A stretch of 29,086 bases of DNA from JBBPZA01 sp038330095 (GCA_038330095.1 JBBQNQ010000033.1:1-29086); one strand, 5' to 3'; shown: positions 12,066 through 19,577, counted from the stretch's first letter. The notes: generated from the letters alone by a model not told the origin. Translations and numbers: made by a program.

Positions 12066-12071
12066 CAGACT
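12066..12071 (+). promoter_or_regulatory. Candidate -10 hexamer of the CHAD gene
   Basis: CAGACT, one mismatch from TANNNT, sits 6 nt before the ATG at 12078, immediately after the stop codon of the ThDP enzyme gene. There is no Shine-Dalgarno. Confidence 0.35.
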
Positions 12072-12077
12072 GATCGC

Positions 12078-12983
12078 ATGGCCTACCGGCTGGAAGTCGA
12101 CGAGGAGCTCAGCGCCGGCTTGGAGCGCATCGCCCGCGAGGAGCTCGATGGCGCTCTGCACGAGCTGACGGCGGGCGTCGAGGAGGACGAGGTCCGCGCG
12201 GTGCACGAGGCGCGCAAGTGCCTCAAGAAGGAGCGTGCGCTGTTGCGGCTCGTGCGCGGCGCCGTCCCGCGCAAGACCCGCCGGTCCGAGAACGTGCGGC
12301 TCCGCGACGCCGGCCGGCAGCTGTCGAGCACGCGCGACGCGCAGGTCGCGCTGCAGACCGTCGACGGCCTCGCCGAGCGCTACGCGGGCCGGCTCTCCAA
12401 GGCGGCCTTCGCTCGCATCCGCCGCGCGGTCAAGGCCGATGCCGGAGCGGATGGCGCCGGTGAGGCGGTGGGCGTCGCCGCTGCCGCGGTGGTCGACGAG
12501 CTCGAGGCGGCGCGGGCCGCGGTCGCTGAGTGGGCGCCGCGTGCGCGGAGGTGGAAAGACGTCGAGCCCGGCTTGGCGCGGACGTACGGCGAGGGCCGCG
12601 CGGCGCTTGCGGTCCTCGGGTCGCGGCCCGGCGACGAGGAGTGGCACGCCTGGCGAAAGCGGGTCAAGGACCTCTGGTATCACCAGCGCGTGCTCGAGCC
12701 GCTGTGGCCCGCCGCGATGAGCTTTCAGTCCGACGTGCTCGACGACCTCGGCCAGCTCCTCGGCGACGATCAGGACCTCGCGAACGTGCGAGCGACGCTC
12801 GGCTCAGTCGACCTGGCAGACGTCGGCCCGCTGCTCGAGCTGATCGACGCGCGGCGCGAGGAGCTGCACGGAGAGGCCCTGGCGCTGGGCCGACGCGTCT
12901 ACGCCGAGCGCCCCAAGGCCTTCATCCGCCGTCACCGCGCCTATTCGCGGGAATCGGAGAAGGCGCGGGCAGCCCCGTCCTAG
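12078..12983 (+). CDS. CHAD domain protein
   Basis: A 301-residue all-helical protein made almost wholly of a CHAD domain, a fold that binds inorganic polyphosphate and is often found with CYTH/triphosphate tunnel enzymes. The first repeat has the conserved basic helix VHEARKCLKKERALLRL (H43 and following lysines/arginines) and STRDAQVAL; the second has WHAWRKRVKDLWYHQRVLEPL and DDLGQLLGDDQDLA. No CYTH domain is fused or adjacent. The stop TAG shares CTAG (12980-12983) with the convergent aldehyde dehydrogenase stop. The role is inferred from family: polyphosphate or granule binding. Confidence 0.93.
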   Translation: MAYRLEVDEELSAGLERIAREELDGALHELTAGVEEDEVRAVHEARKCLKKERALLRLVRGAVPRKTRRSENVRLRDAGRQLSSTRDAQVALQTVDGLAERYAGRLSKAAFARIRRAVKADAGADGAGEAVGVAAAAVVDELEAARAAVAEWAPRARRWKDVEPGLARTYGEGRAALAVLGSRPGDEEWHAWRKRVKDLWYHQRVLEPLWPAAMSFQSDVLDDLGQLLGDDQDLANVRATLGSVDLADVGPLLELIDARREELHGEALALGRRVYAERPKAFIRRHRAYSRESEKARAAPS

Positions 12984-14542
12984 CCGTCTTCGGGCAGGCG
13001 AAATCCGAGATCGGCCGGCAGCAGCGCGGTGTCCATCTGCGCCTTCTGCAGGCGCCCGGCGTAGTCCCAGTTCACCGACTGCCAGCGGGTGAACTGGTCG
13101 AGGACCCAGACGCCCGATTGGCGCGCGCCGTTGCCCGAGCGCCCGTTGCCGCCGAAGGGCAGGTGCGCTTCGGCGCCTGAGGTGGAGTTGTTGATCGAGA
13201 CCATGCCGGCGGTCACGGCCTCGCGGAAGCGGAAGGCCGCGCGCGGGTCGTCGGTGTAGATCGCGGCCGAGAGGCCGTAGCCGTGGCCGTTGGCCAGGGC
13301 GACCATCTCCTCGAAGTCGCCGAAGCGCGCGACGCCGACGATCGGGCCGAAGGTCTCCCTGGCGTAGAGCTCGTCCTCGCGGGTGACCCCCGAGACGATC
13401 GTCGGGTGGTAGAAGAGTCCGAGCTCGGGGTCCCCGACGAAGCCCTCGCGCGGCGAGTCGGCGGTGATCGCCCCGGTCGCCGTCGAGCCGTGCACGGCGT
13501 GATGCTCGCGCACGAGCTCGAGCCAGCCCTCGAAGCGCCGGGCGAAGCGGTCGTCGAGCATCGGGCCGTAAAGGACGGGCTGCGTCGGATCGCCGATCCG
13601 CGCTTCCCGTACCGCGGCCGAGAAGCGGTCCAGGAACTCGTCGTGAACCGCGGCGGCGACCAGCACCGTTCCCAGCGACGTGCAGCGCTGGCCCGCTGTC
13701 CCGAAGCCCGAGAACAGCGCGCCCTGCACCGCGAGGTCGAGATCAGCGTCTGCCATCACGACGAGCGGATTCTTGCCGCCGAGCTCGAGGCAGGGCGACT
13801 GCAGGTGGCGCCCGCACAGCTCCCCGATCCTCCGGCCAACCTCCGTGGAGCCCGTGAAACCGACCTTGTCCACCAGGCCCTCGTCCAGTGCGCGCTCGAG
13901 GCCCTCGAAGCTGGCGGAGCCTTCGGCGAGCACCAGGTTGAGGGCGCCGTCGGGCAGTCCGCCGTGGAGGAAGAGCGCAACCAGTGCCTCGGAGATCGCC
14001 GGCGCGTACTCCGCCGGCTTCCACACCACGGCGTTGCCGCACAGCAGCGCGGGCACGAGGTACCAGGCGGGGACGGCGACCGGGAAGTTGCCAGCGGTGA
14101 TCACCGCCGCCACCCCGACGGGCTTGCGGTAGGTGAAGAGCTGCTTATCGGGCATCTCGCTGGGCACGGTCATCCCGTACAGGCGCCGGCCCTCGCCCAG
14201 GAAGAAGTCGCACGTGTCGACGATCTCCTGCACTTCGCCGAGCGCCTCGGCGTAGGGCTTGCCGATCTCGCGCGTGACAAGCCGGGCGAGGGCGTGCTTG
14301 TTGGCCTCCACCAGCCGGCCGATCTGGGCGACGGCGCGGCCGCGGACGGGCGCAGGCGTCGCCGCCCACCCGGGTTGGGCCGCGCGCGCGGCGGCGCAGG
14401 CCGCGACGAAGGTACCGGCGTCGCCGAGCCGCGCCTCGGCAACGAGGTCGTCGAGATCAGCGGGGTTGGTGGAACGCAGCACTCCGCCAGGCGCATCGGT
14501 CACGGGCCTCCCCGCGACGACCGATGCGACGGTGGCGCTCAC
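12980..14542 (-). CDS. NAD(P)-dependent aldehyde dehydrogenase
   Basis: An ALDH-superfamily enzyme (520 residues from the start chosen) that oxidises an aldehyde or semialdehyde to the acid. The NAD site shows VVWKPAEYAP and GFTGSTEVGRRIG; the general base glutamate is in CLELGGKNPLV and the catalytic cysteine in GTAGQRCTSLG. The C-terminus LPFGGNGRSGNG and the tail FTRWQSVNWDYAGRLQKAQMD resemble the ALDH7/2-oxoglutarate semialdehyde group, so an amino-acid or sugar-acid semialdehyde is a fair guess. Three starts are possible: GTG 14566, ATG 14551, GTG 14542. I prefer 14542, because TACTAT lies 7 nt before it in the leaderless arrangement seen elsewhere in the window. Stop overlaps the CHAD stop tail to tail. 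Confidence 0.9.
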   Translation of the reverse strand: MSATVASVVAGRPVTDAPGGVLRSTNPADLDDLVAEARLGDAGTFVAACAAARAAQPGWAATPAPVRGRAVAQIGRLVEANKHALARLVTREIGKPYAEALGEVQEIVDTCDFFLGEGRRLYGMTVPSEMPDKQLFTYRKPVGVAAVITAGNFPVAVPAWYLVPALLCGNAVVWKPAEYAPAISEALVALFLHGGLPDGALNLVLAEGSASFEGLERALDEGLVDKVGFTGSTEVGRRIGELCGRHLQSPCLELGGKNPLVVMADADLDLAVQGALFSGFGTAGQRCTSLGTVLVAAAVHDEFLDRFSAAVREARIGDPTQPVLYGPMLDDRFARRFEGWLELVREHHAVHGSTATGAITADSPREGFVGDPELGLFYHPTIVSGVTREDELYARETFGPIVGVARFGDFEEMVALANGHGYGLSAAIYTDDPRAAFRFREAVTAGMVSINNSTSGAEAHLPFGGNGRSGNGARQSGVWVLDQFTRWQSVNWDYAGRLQKAQMDTALLPADLGFRLPEDG

Positions 14543-14549
14543 ACTGCCC

Positions 14550-14555
14550 ATAGTA
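14550..14555 (-). promoter_or_regulatory. Candidate -10 hexamer of the aldehyde dehydrogenase
   Basis: TACTAT on the minus strand, close to TATAAT, 7 nt before GTG 14542. If used, the more upstream GTG 14566 and ATG 14551 could not be starts. Confidence 0.4.
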
Positions 14556-14713
14556 GGTTCGTTCACGCCAACGCGATCGTGTCAGGTGCTACGAACCAAT
14601 AAGTAGAAGGTTTGGGTTTCCCGGAGCGTTGGGTACGCCAGATAGACAACCCCGAGGGGTCGGTTCTGGAGATTGGGTCCCCCGTCCCACCCCTCGGAAA
14701 GTCCTTTCCGCGC

Positions 14714-14743
14714 GCCGCCGCACCGGCTTTCCGGTGCGGCGGC
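14714..14743. terminator. 13-bp perfect hairpin, possible terminator or structured RNA
   Basis: GCCGCCGCACCGG (14714-14726) and CCGGTGCGGCGGC (14731-14743) form a perfect stem around CTTT. No run of T follows on either strand, so it would be a U-tract-less terminator, as is common in GC-rich actinobacteria, or part of a structured RNA. No gene ends beside it, which makes the terminator role uncertain. Confidence 0.4.
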
Positions 14744-14762
14744 CCGGGAGGGGCCCTCCAGG

Positions 14763-14872
14763 TCGGGTGCTCGAGCTCATAGGCGGCGTCCGTCATCTTG
14801 AGCCGGTCGAGTTCTTCGCGGGTGGGATCGACGTGGCCGGATGCAGGGAGCTGCTTGCGCGCCCGGTCTAGA
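14763..14872 (-). pseudogene. Possible remnant of a small protein gene
   Basis: On the minus strand about 36 codons read like real protein, with acidic/basic helical patterns (DPTREELDRLK then MTDAAYELEHPTW) and mostly G or C in third positions. An ATG at about 14796 could start a short product, but after some 20 codons the frame enters the palindromes at 14695-14743 and loses protein-like character. I recognise no family. It may be a decayed gene or an accidental open frame in GC-rich DNA. Confidence 0.2.
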
Positions 14873-14928
14873 CCTCCGCGCGTGCAAGTTCCTCCGAACG
14901 GCGGGCGACGTAGGGGGAAGAGATTCGA

Positions 14929-15005
14929 GGGGTGGGTCGATCTTCGGTCGATATGCGACCGCTTTTCGACCCACCCCCTCCTCCAACCACGCTTCGACCC
15001 ACCCC
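14929..15005. repeat. Compound hairpin with three copies of a 12-mer
   Basis: The 12-mer TCGACCCACCCC occurs at 14966-14977 and 14994-15005 in direct orientation (28 bp start to start) and inverted at 14929-14940. The inverted pair forms a 12-bp stem, and inside it CGGTCG (14945-14950) pairs with CGACCG (14956-14961), giving a two-stage hairpin with an ATATG loop. It lies 84 bp before the nucS start and could be a protein binding array, a transcript structure or a dispersed intergenic repeat. Confidence 0.6.
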
Positions 15006-15076
15006 GCCCCTCCCTCGTCGATGCCGTTCGCCCGCATCCGTGCAACGTGCGAGACAGGACGGTCCGGTCAGCGCCG

Positions 15077-15082
15077 TAGGCT
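15077..15082 (+). promoter_or_regulatory. Candidate -10 hexamer of nucS
   Basis: TAGGCT, separated by GGATCC (6 nt) from the GTG at 15089. No ribosome binding site can fit, so the nucS mRNA is probably leaderless. Confidence 0.5.
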
Positions 15083-15088
15083 GGATCC

Positions 15089-15760
15089 GTGCGCCTGATC
15101 GTCGCCCGCTGCGAGGTCCGCTACTCCGGCCGCCTCTCCGCGCGCCTGCCCGAGGCGCTGCGGCTGCTCGTCATGAAGGCCGACGGATCGGTACTCGTGC
15201 ACGCCGACGCCGGTGGCTACAAGCCGCTGAACTGGATGACTCCGCCCACCGTGATCGAGGAGGACGAAGGCCGGATCGTCGTGCGCAAGCTCAAGGGCGA
15301 CGATCGGCTGGAGATCGACGTCGCGCAGGTCCTGTCCGACGTCACCCACGACATGCCCGACTCGGCGGTCGACCTGGAGAAGGACGGCGTCGAGGCTCAC
15401 CTCCAGGAGCTTCTTGCCGGGGCGCCCGAGTGGTGCGGCGAGGGCTTTCGCCTCGTGCGTCGCGAATGGCCGACGGACATCGGGCCGGTCGATCTCATGT
15501 GTCGCGACCCCGAGGACGGCTGGGTCGCCGTGGAGATCAAGCGCGTGGGCAACATCGAGGCCGTCGAGCAGCTCTCCCGCTACCTCGAGCGCATCCGCCT
15601 GGACCCGGCGCTCGGCGCGTGTCGCGGGGTGCTCGCGGCCCAGGTCGTCAAGCCGCAGGCCCGGGTGCTGGCCCAGGCGCGCGGGGTGGCCTGCGTCGAG
15701 GTCGACCTCGACGTGCTGCGCGGCGAGCGAGAGCCCGACCTGACCTTGTTCGCCGGCTGA
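15089..15760 (+). CDS. nucS: Mismatch-specific endonuclease NucS/EndoMS
   Basis: A 223-residue DNA endonuclease that cuts both strands at mismatches and replaces MutS/MutL repair in most actinobacteria. The N-terminal dimerisation/DNA-binding half (about 1-105) starts MRLIVARCEVRYSGRL, typical for the family. The C-terminal PD-(D/E)XK nuclease has D135, E149 and K151 (spacing D-x13-E-x-K, in VDLM...VAVEIKR) and the conserved QLSRYLERIR helix. The C-terminus, EPDLTLFAG, fits the hydrophobic clamp-binding tail by which NucS is activated by the sliding clamp. GTG start with TAGGCT 6 nt upstream. It ends 9 bp from the convergent histidine kinase. Confidence 0.96.
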   Translation: MRLIVARCEVRYSGRLSARLPEALRLLVMKADGSVLVHADAGGYKPLNWMTPPTVIEEDEGRIVVRKLKGDDRLEIDVAQVLSDVTHDMPDSAVDLEKDGVEAHLQELLAGAPEWCGEGFRLVRREWPTDIGPVDLMCRDPEDGWVAVEIKRVGNIEAVEQLSRYLERIRLDPALGACRGVLAAQVVKPQARVLAQARGVACVEVDLDVLRGEREPDLTLFAG

Positions 15761-15769
15761 GAGCCCGGT

Positions 15770-17095
15770 TCAGGCCGGCGCCGGAGCCGGTACCGCGGGG
15801 GCCTCGACGGTCGCCGGCTCGGTGGCGGCCGGCAGGCGGAGGGTGAACCGCGCGCCCGTCCCCGGGTGGCTCTCGACCTCAGCGTGTCCGCCCATCGCCG
15901 CGGCGAGCTCGCGCACGATCGCCAGCCCGAGGCCCGAGCCGTCTGAGCGCTCCTCGCCGTAGCGCGCATGGAGGTAGAAGCGCTCGAAGGCTCGCGGGAG
16001 GTCCTCGGGGCGCAGGCCGGGGCCGGTGTCCTCGACGGCCAGCTCGCCGCGGTGCGCCTCGATGCTCACCCTGCCGCCGGACGGGGTTACCCGCAGCGCG
16101 TTGTCGACCAGGTTGGACACCGCCTGCTCCAGGCGCCCCTCGTCGCCGATCGCCCACGCCCCGTCGGAGACGTGGACATCGACGGCCACTTCGCGCTCCC
16201 GCGCGCGCGAGCCGGCGAGCTGCGCCGCCCGCTCGGCGACGCGCGCCAGGTCCACCGGCTCGCGGGCGACGGCGAAGGCGCGCCGGTCCAGCCGGGCGAG
16301 GTCGAGCAGGTCGCGCACCAGCCGCTCGAGGCGCTTGGCCTCCGCGCCGATCACCGCGCCGGCCTCCTCCGGGGTCGCCGCGCCGTCGGTCAGCGCCTCG
16401 GCGTAGCCCCCGATCGCCGTGAGCGGCGTCTTGAGCTCGTGGCTGACCGACATGAGGAACTCGCGCTCGGCACCCCGCGCGGCGGCCAGCTCGTCGGCCA
16501 TCGCATTGAACGCCGAGCCCAGCGCGGAGAGCTCGTCACGACCCTGCACCGCGACGCGCGTCTCACCGCGTCCGGCGGCCAGGGCTCCGGCGGCCGCCGC
16601 GAGCTCGCGCAGGGGACGGGTGAGGCTCCGAGCGAGCGCCACCGAGAGCGCTACCGCGACCAGCGCGCCGCCTCCGCCGGCGATCAGCAGGCTCGACAGG
16701 AAGGGGCGCCAGTCGCCGGCCGCGAGGCGCGCCCCGCGGACCAGAACGATGTCCCCGCGCGCCGCGTAGAAGAGCTCGCGGCCGTCGACGTCGATGCGCC
16801 CCGAGCCCTCACCCGACGCCACCGCGCTGTCGACGGCCAGCGCGATGCGCGGCCGAGCGCGCTGTGGCCGCCCACCGCGGGCGAACAGGACGCGCCGATC
16901 GCCGGTGGCCGCGCCGTCCCGGCGGGCCGGCACGCCGAGCGCGGCGGCCACGTCCGCCTGGCGTTCCAGGCCGCGCAGCGCCTGGCCCTCGACGTCGTCG
17001 CGCACGAGCACCGCGGCCACGCCGACGGTCAGCACCGTGGAGACCAGAGCCGCTAGACCGAGGTAGAAGAGCAGCCGGGCGCGCAGGCTCCTCAC
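15770..17095 (-). CDS. Two-component sensor histidine kinase
   Basis: A 441-residue membrane kinase. A first transmembrane segment (about 8-31), a short outside sensor region (about 32-131), a second membrane segment (about 132-156), HAMP (about 157-208), then the dimerisation/phosphoacceptor domain with H219 in MSVSHELKTPLTAIGGY. The HATPase domain shows the N box LEQAVSNLVDNALRVTP, G1 VEDTGPGL and G2 GSGLGLAIV. It ends in an Ala/Pro tail. The GTG start overlaps the TGA of the response regulator (GTGA, 17092-17095), so the pair is translationally coupled. Apparent in-frame sequence upstream of the GTG is the shifted frame of the regulator gene. The signal is unknown. Confidence 0.94.
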   Translation of the reverse strand: MRSLRARLLFYLGLAALVSTVLTVGVAAVLVRDDVEGQALRGLERQADVAAALGVPARRDGAATGDRRVLFARGGRPQRARPRIALAVDSAVASGEGSGRIDVDGRELFYAARGDIVLVRGARLAAGDWRPFLSSLLIAGGGGALVAVALSVALARSLTRPLRELAAAAGALAAGRGETRVAVQGRDELSALGSAFNAMADELAAARGAEREFLMSVSHELKTPLTAIGGYAEALTDGAATPEEAGAVIGAEAKRLERLVRDLLDLARLDRRAFAVAREPVDLARVAERAAQLAGSRAREREVAVDVHVSDGAWAIGDEGRLEQAVSNLVDNALRVTPSGGRVSIEAHRGELAVEDTGPGLRPEDLPRAFERFYLHARYGEERSDGSGLGLAIVRELAAAMGGHAEVESHPGTGARFTLRLPAATEPATVEAPAVPAPAPA

Positions 17096-17754
17096 CCGGC
17101 GACCGCCTTGTAGCCCACGCCGCGAACCGTCCGGATCAGCGTGGGGTCGCCGAGCTTGCGGCGCACCTGGCCGACGTGGACCTCGACCGTCCGCGTCTCG
17201 CCCGGCAGCAGGAAGCCCCACACCTGTTCGAGCAGCGCGCCCCGGGAGACCACGACGCCGGGGCGCTCGACGAGGTGGGCCAGGAGCTCGAACTCCTTGG
17301 GCGTGAGCGCGACCTCGCGCCCGTCCACCCACACCTCGCGGCGCGAGCGCGAGAGGGTCACCGGCCCGAGCGCCACCACGTCGGCCGGCGTCTCGGGGCC
17401 GGCCCGGCGCAGGACCGCGCGCACGCGGGCAACCAGCTCGCGCGGCGAGAAGGGCTTGGCCAGGTAGTCGTCGGCGCCGAGCTGCAGGCCACTGACGCGA
17501 TCGGGTTCCTCGTCGCGCGCGGTGAGCATCACGATCGGTACGCGCCCGCGCGCACGCCGGCAGACCTCCAGGCCGTCCATGCCGGGGAGCCCGAGATCCA
17601 GCACCATCAGCGCCACCGGGTGGCGCGGCAGCTCGGCGAGCGCCTGCTCGCCCGTGCGGACCCACAGCACCCGGAAGCCCTCGCGCTGGAGGTAGGCCCG
17701 GACCAGCGCGGCGATGCTGCGCTCGTCCTCCACCACCATCACCATCGGGCCCAT
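17092..17754 (-). CDS. OmpR/PhoB-family response regulator
   Basis: A 220-residue DNA-binding regulator. The receiver domain (about 4-117) carries acidic E9/D10, phosphoacceptor D53 in LMVLDLGLPGMDG, T78 in VMLTARD and K100 in DDYLAKPF. The winged-helix domain (about 125-218) has LTPKEFELLAHLVERPG, EQVWG, RTVEVHVGQVRRKLGD and the ending IRTVRGVGYK. I start at ATG 17754 (MGPMVMVVEDE): the frame is open another 42 codons upstream, but that part is not protein-like, and TACGCT lies 6 nt before this ATG. The gene precedes and overlaps the histidine kinase and diverges from an unknown membrane protein that may be its target. Confidence 0.95.
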   Translation of the reverse strand: MGPMVMVVEDERSIAALVRAYLQREGFRVLWVRTGEQALAELPRHPVALMVLDLGLPGMDGLEVCRRARGRVPIVMLTARDEEPDRVSGLQLGADDYLAKPFSPRELVARVRAVLRRAGPETPADVVALGPVTLSRSRREVWVDGREVALTPKEFELLAHLVERPGVVVSRGALLEQVWGFLLPGETRTVEVHVGQVRRKLGDPTLIRTVRGVGYKAVAG

Positions 17755-17901
17755 CGGGCGAGCGTATGCGCGCTCGCCGGAGTCACTGCGCTCCGCGAGC
17801 GGATCCTTACCGTCCTCTGATGTAGGCCTTTCGGCGACCTGACCGTGCATGGGCAACCTCCCTGTCGCTTGCTGCAACACACGAACGAGCGAGGTGACGC
17901 G
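17755..17901. promoter_or_regulatory. Divergent control region with GAGCG/CGCTC half-sites
   Basis: Between the response regulator and the membrane protein. TACGCT (minus strand, 17761-17766) is the likely -10 of the regulator. It lies inside an inverted repeat GCGAGCG-TATGCG-CGCTCGC (17758-17777), and a second palindrome CGCTC-CGC-GAGCG follows at 17789-17801. These could be binding sites for autoregulation. For the plus-strand gene a Shine-Dalgarno GAGGTGA lies at 17891-17897. Confidence 0.45.
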
Positions 17902-18771
17902 ATGGACAGCCGAACGATTCGCTTCCTGGTCCTGGCGGGGCTGGGTCTTGCCCTCACGCTGTGCGGCGGCGTGTGGGACGTCCTACTGCACAGCCGCGAC
18001 CACGAGCTTGCTGCACACGAGAGCGTCCTCGCGCTCGACGAGCCGGCACACGTCATCGCCTTCCTCGGGTTGCTGCTCACCGGCACAGGCGTCATCGGCG
18101 CCGCGGTGAGCGCCCGGCGCGCCGCGCGCCGGGCGGTGCCGCTGTGGGCGGTGATCGTGGGCACCACGGTGATCGCGGTCGCCGCCGGCGCCGCGGGCGC
18201 TGCGACGCTGGGCGGGGGTGCCGGCGGCCACGACGCGCTCGCCGCAGGCGCACACCACAAAGACACGCCGCAGTACCCCGACGTCGCGGGCGCGACCGAC
18301 GACCAGCGCGCGGCGGCGCAGTCCCTGCTCGACCGCGCGCTCCGCGCGACCGCCAAGTACCGCGACGTAGGCCGCGCGCGAGCCGACGGCTACCGGGTCG
18401 ACCCTGCCAAGCGCAACAGGAAGGGGCGGCTCGCGCCCGCCCTGCACGCCGGCAACCCGGCCTACCGCAACGACGGGCGCACACTGGACCCGGAGCGTCC
18501 GGAGACGCTCGTCTACGGCCGTAAGGACGGGCGGCTCGTGCTGATCGGCGTGCTGTTCTCCGTGCCCGCGAGCGCGAAGGCGCCGACCCCCGGCGGCCCG
18601 ATCACCCGCTGGCACACCCACGAGGGCCGCGCGGGCCGGCAGATGATGCACGTCTGGTTCACCGACGACCTCCGCTCCGCCTACGCGCGGCGCGTGCCGG
18701 TCGAGGTCGCCCGGAAGTACGGCGTCCAGGCGCGAGGGGTGAGCGGGCGAGGCGGGCGACGCGGGCGTTAG
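17902..18771 (+). CDS. Membrane protein with a histidine-bearing C-terminal domain, function unknown
   Basis: A 289-residue protein. Three hydrophobic segments (about 7-29, 48-70, 80-103) anchor it; the loop after the first holds HSRDHELAAHES. A Gly/Ala/His linker (about 104-124, with HH at 118-119) leads to a soluble domain (about 132-275). That domain has YRDVGRARADGY, NPAYRNDGRTLDPERPETL, LIGVLFSVP and GPITRWHTHEG...MMHVWFTDDL. The clustered histidines (H238, H240, H250) suggest metal binding, which is inference. The phrase pattern is one I associate with unnamed secreted actinobacterial proteins; I can give no function. Start chosen for its Shine-Dalgarno GAGGTGA. It diverges from the two-component system. 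Confidence 0.85.
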   Translation: MDSRTIRFLVLAGLGLALTLCGGVWDVLLHSRDHELAAHESVLALDEPAHVIAFLGLLLTGTGVIGAAVSARRAARRAVPLWAVIVGTTVIAVAAGAAGAATLGGGAGGHDALAAGAHHKDTPQYPDVAGATDDQRAAAQSLLDRALRATAKYRDVGRARADGYRVDPAKRNRKGRLAPALHAGNPAYRNDGRTLDPERPETLVYGRKDGRLVLIGVLFSVPASAKAPTPGGPITRWHTHEGRAGRQMMHVWFTDDLRSAYARRVPVEVARKYGVQARGVSGRGGRRGR

Positions 18772-18774
18772 GCT
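18769..18774 (+). promoter_or_regulatory. Candidate -10 hexamer of the enoyl-CoA hydratase
   Basis: TAGGCT, whose first three bases are the stop codon of the preceding gene, 8 nt before the ATG at 18783. The same hexamer precedes nucS and the gene at 28497. Confidence 0.35.
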
Positions 18775-18782
18775 CCGCGCCC

Positions 18783-19565
18783 ATGGCCGACGAACACAGC
18801 GGGGCCGACGCCGTCCTGACCGAGCACCGGGACGGCGTCCTGCTGATCACCCTCAACCGCCCCGAAGCACGCAACGCGGTCAACCTCGCCGTCGCAGAGG
18901 GCATCGCCGCCGCACTGGACGAGCTCGACGGCACCGCCGAGCTGCGGGCCGGCATCCTCACCGGCGCCGGCCGCGGGTTCTGTGCGGGCATGGACCTGAA
19001 GGCCTTCGTGCAGGGCGAGCGCCCCTACACGACGGAGCGCGGCTTCGCGGGCATCGCCCAGAGGCCTCCCGAGAAGCCGCTGATCGCGGCTGTCGAGGGC
19101 TTTGCCGTCGCCGGCGGGTTCGAGGTCGCGCTGGCCTGCGACCTGATCGTCGCCGCGCGCGACGCCCGGGTGGGGATCCCCGAGGTCAAGCGGGGGCTGG
19201 TCGCCGCCGCGGGCGCGCTGCTGCGCCTCCCGCGCCGGATGCCCTACCACGTGGCCATGGAGCTTGCCCTCACGGGCGACCCGATCAGCGCCGAGCGGGC
19301 GGCCGGCCTGGGCCTGGTCAACCGGCTCACCGAGCCGGGCGGCGCCGTGGACGCCGCGTTCGAGCTCGCGGCGACGATCGCCCGCAACGGGCCGCTCGCC
19401 GTCGGGGCGAGCAAGCGCGTGCTCGTCGAGCAGGGCGGCTGGGGGCCCGAGGAGGCCTGGCAGCGCCAGGGCGAGATCGTCGGGCCGGTGATGGTCTCAG
19501 AGGACGCTCGCGAGGGCGCCGTCGCCTTCGCCGAGAAGCGCGATCCCGAGTGGAAGGGCCGTTAG
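18783..19565 (+). CDS. Enoyl-CoA hydratase/isomerase (crotonase) family protein
   Basis: A 260-residue crotonase-fold enzyme, probably hydrating 2-enoyl-CoA in fatty-acid or related beta-oxidation. The oxyanion-hole segment is GRGFCAGMDLKAF and the second is VEGFAVAGGFEVALACD. Both glutamates of true hydratases are kept: one in GGFEVAL and one in GIPEVKRGL. Typical length, and the C-terminal helices LALTGDPISAERAAGLGLVNRL are standard. It lies 11 bp after the membrane protein gene and may have its own promoter there. No acyl-CoA dehydrogenase or thiolase lies nearby, so the exact pathway is open. A strong hairpin follows the stop. Confidence 0.93.
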   Translation: MADEHSGADAVLTEHRDGVLLITLNRPEARNAVNLAVAEGIAAALDELDGTAELRAGILTGAGRGFCAGMDLKAFVQGERPYTTERGFAGIAQRPPEKPLIAAVEGFAVAGGFEVALACDLIVAARDARVGIPEVKRGLVAAAGALLRLPRRMPYHVAMELALTGDPISAERAAGLGLVNRLTEPGGAVDAAFELAATIARNGPLAVGASKRVLVEQGGWGPEEAWQRQGEIVGPVMVSEDAREGAVAFAEKRDPEWKGR

Positions 19566-19577
19566 CCCCACAAACGA

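Larger units (their letters stand above)
14543..15088. other. Long intergenic gap rich in inverted repeats
   Basis: This is the only gap above 300 bp. No convincing gene fills it. It holds ACCCC-GA-GGGGT (14649-14660), CGGAAAG-TC-CTTTCCG (14695-14710), a 13-bp perfect hairpin (14714-14743), a possible coding remnant on the minus strand (about 14763-14872), a compound hairpin with a repeated 12-mer (14929-15005) and the nucS promoter. CCGAGGGG (14652-14659) can also pair with CCCCTCGG (14689-14696). I compared it by eye with tRNA, tmRNA, 4.5S RNA and RNase P RNA consensus parts and saw none. Confidence 0.6.

Noticed and set aside
14640..14760. RNase P RNA, suggested by a GGAAAGTCC-like stretch
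   Set aside because: The other conserved RNase P elements and the 3' end are missing, and the stretch is part of a short palindrome.
14929..15005. CRISPR array
   Set aside because: Only two direct 12-bp copies plus one inverted, no regular spacers and no cas genes.
17096..17665. N-terminal extension of the histidine kinase frame
   Set aside because: It is a shifted reading of the response regulator gene; the GTGA overlap gives a natural start.
17755..17880. 42-codon extension of the response regulator to GTG 17880
   Set aside because: No receiver-domain protein has such a lead; the -10 hexamer at 17761-17766 falls inside it.
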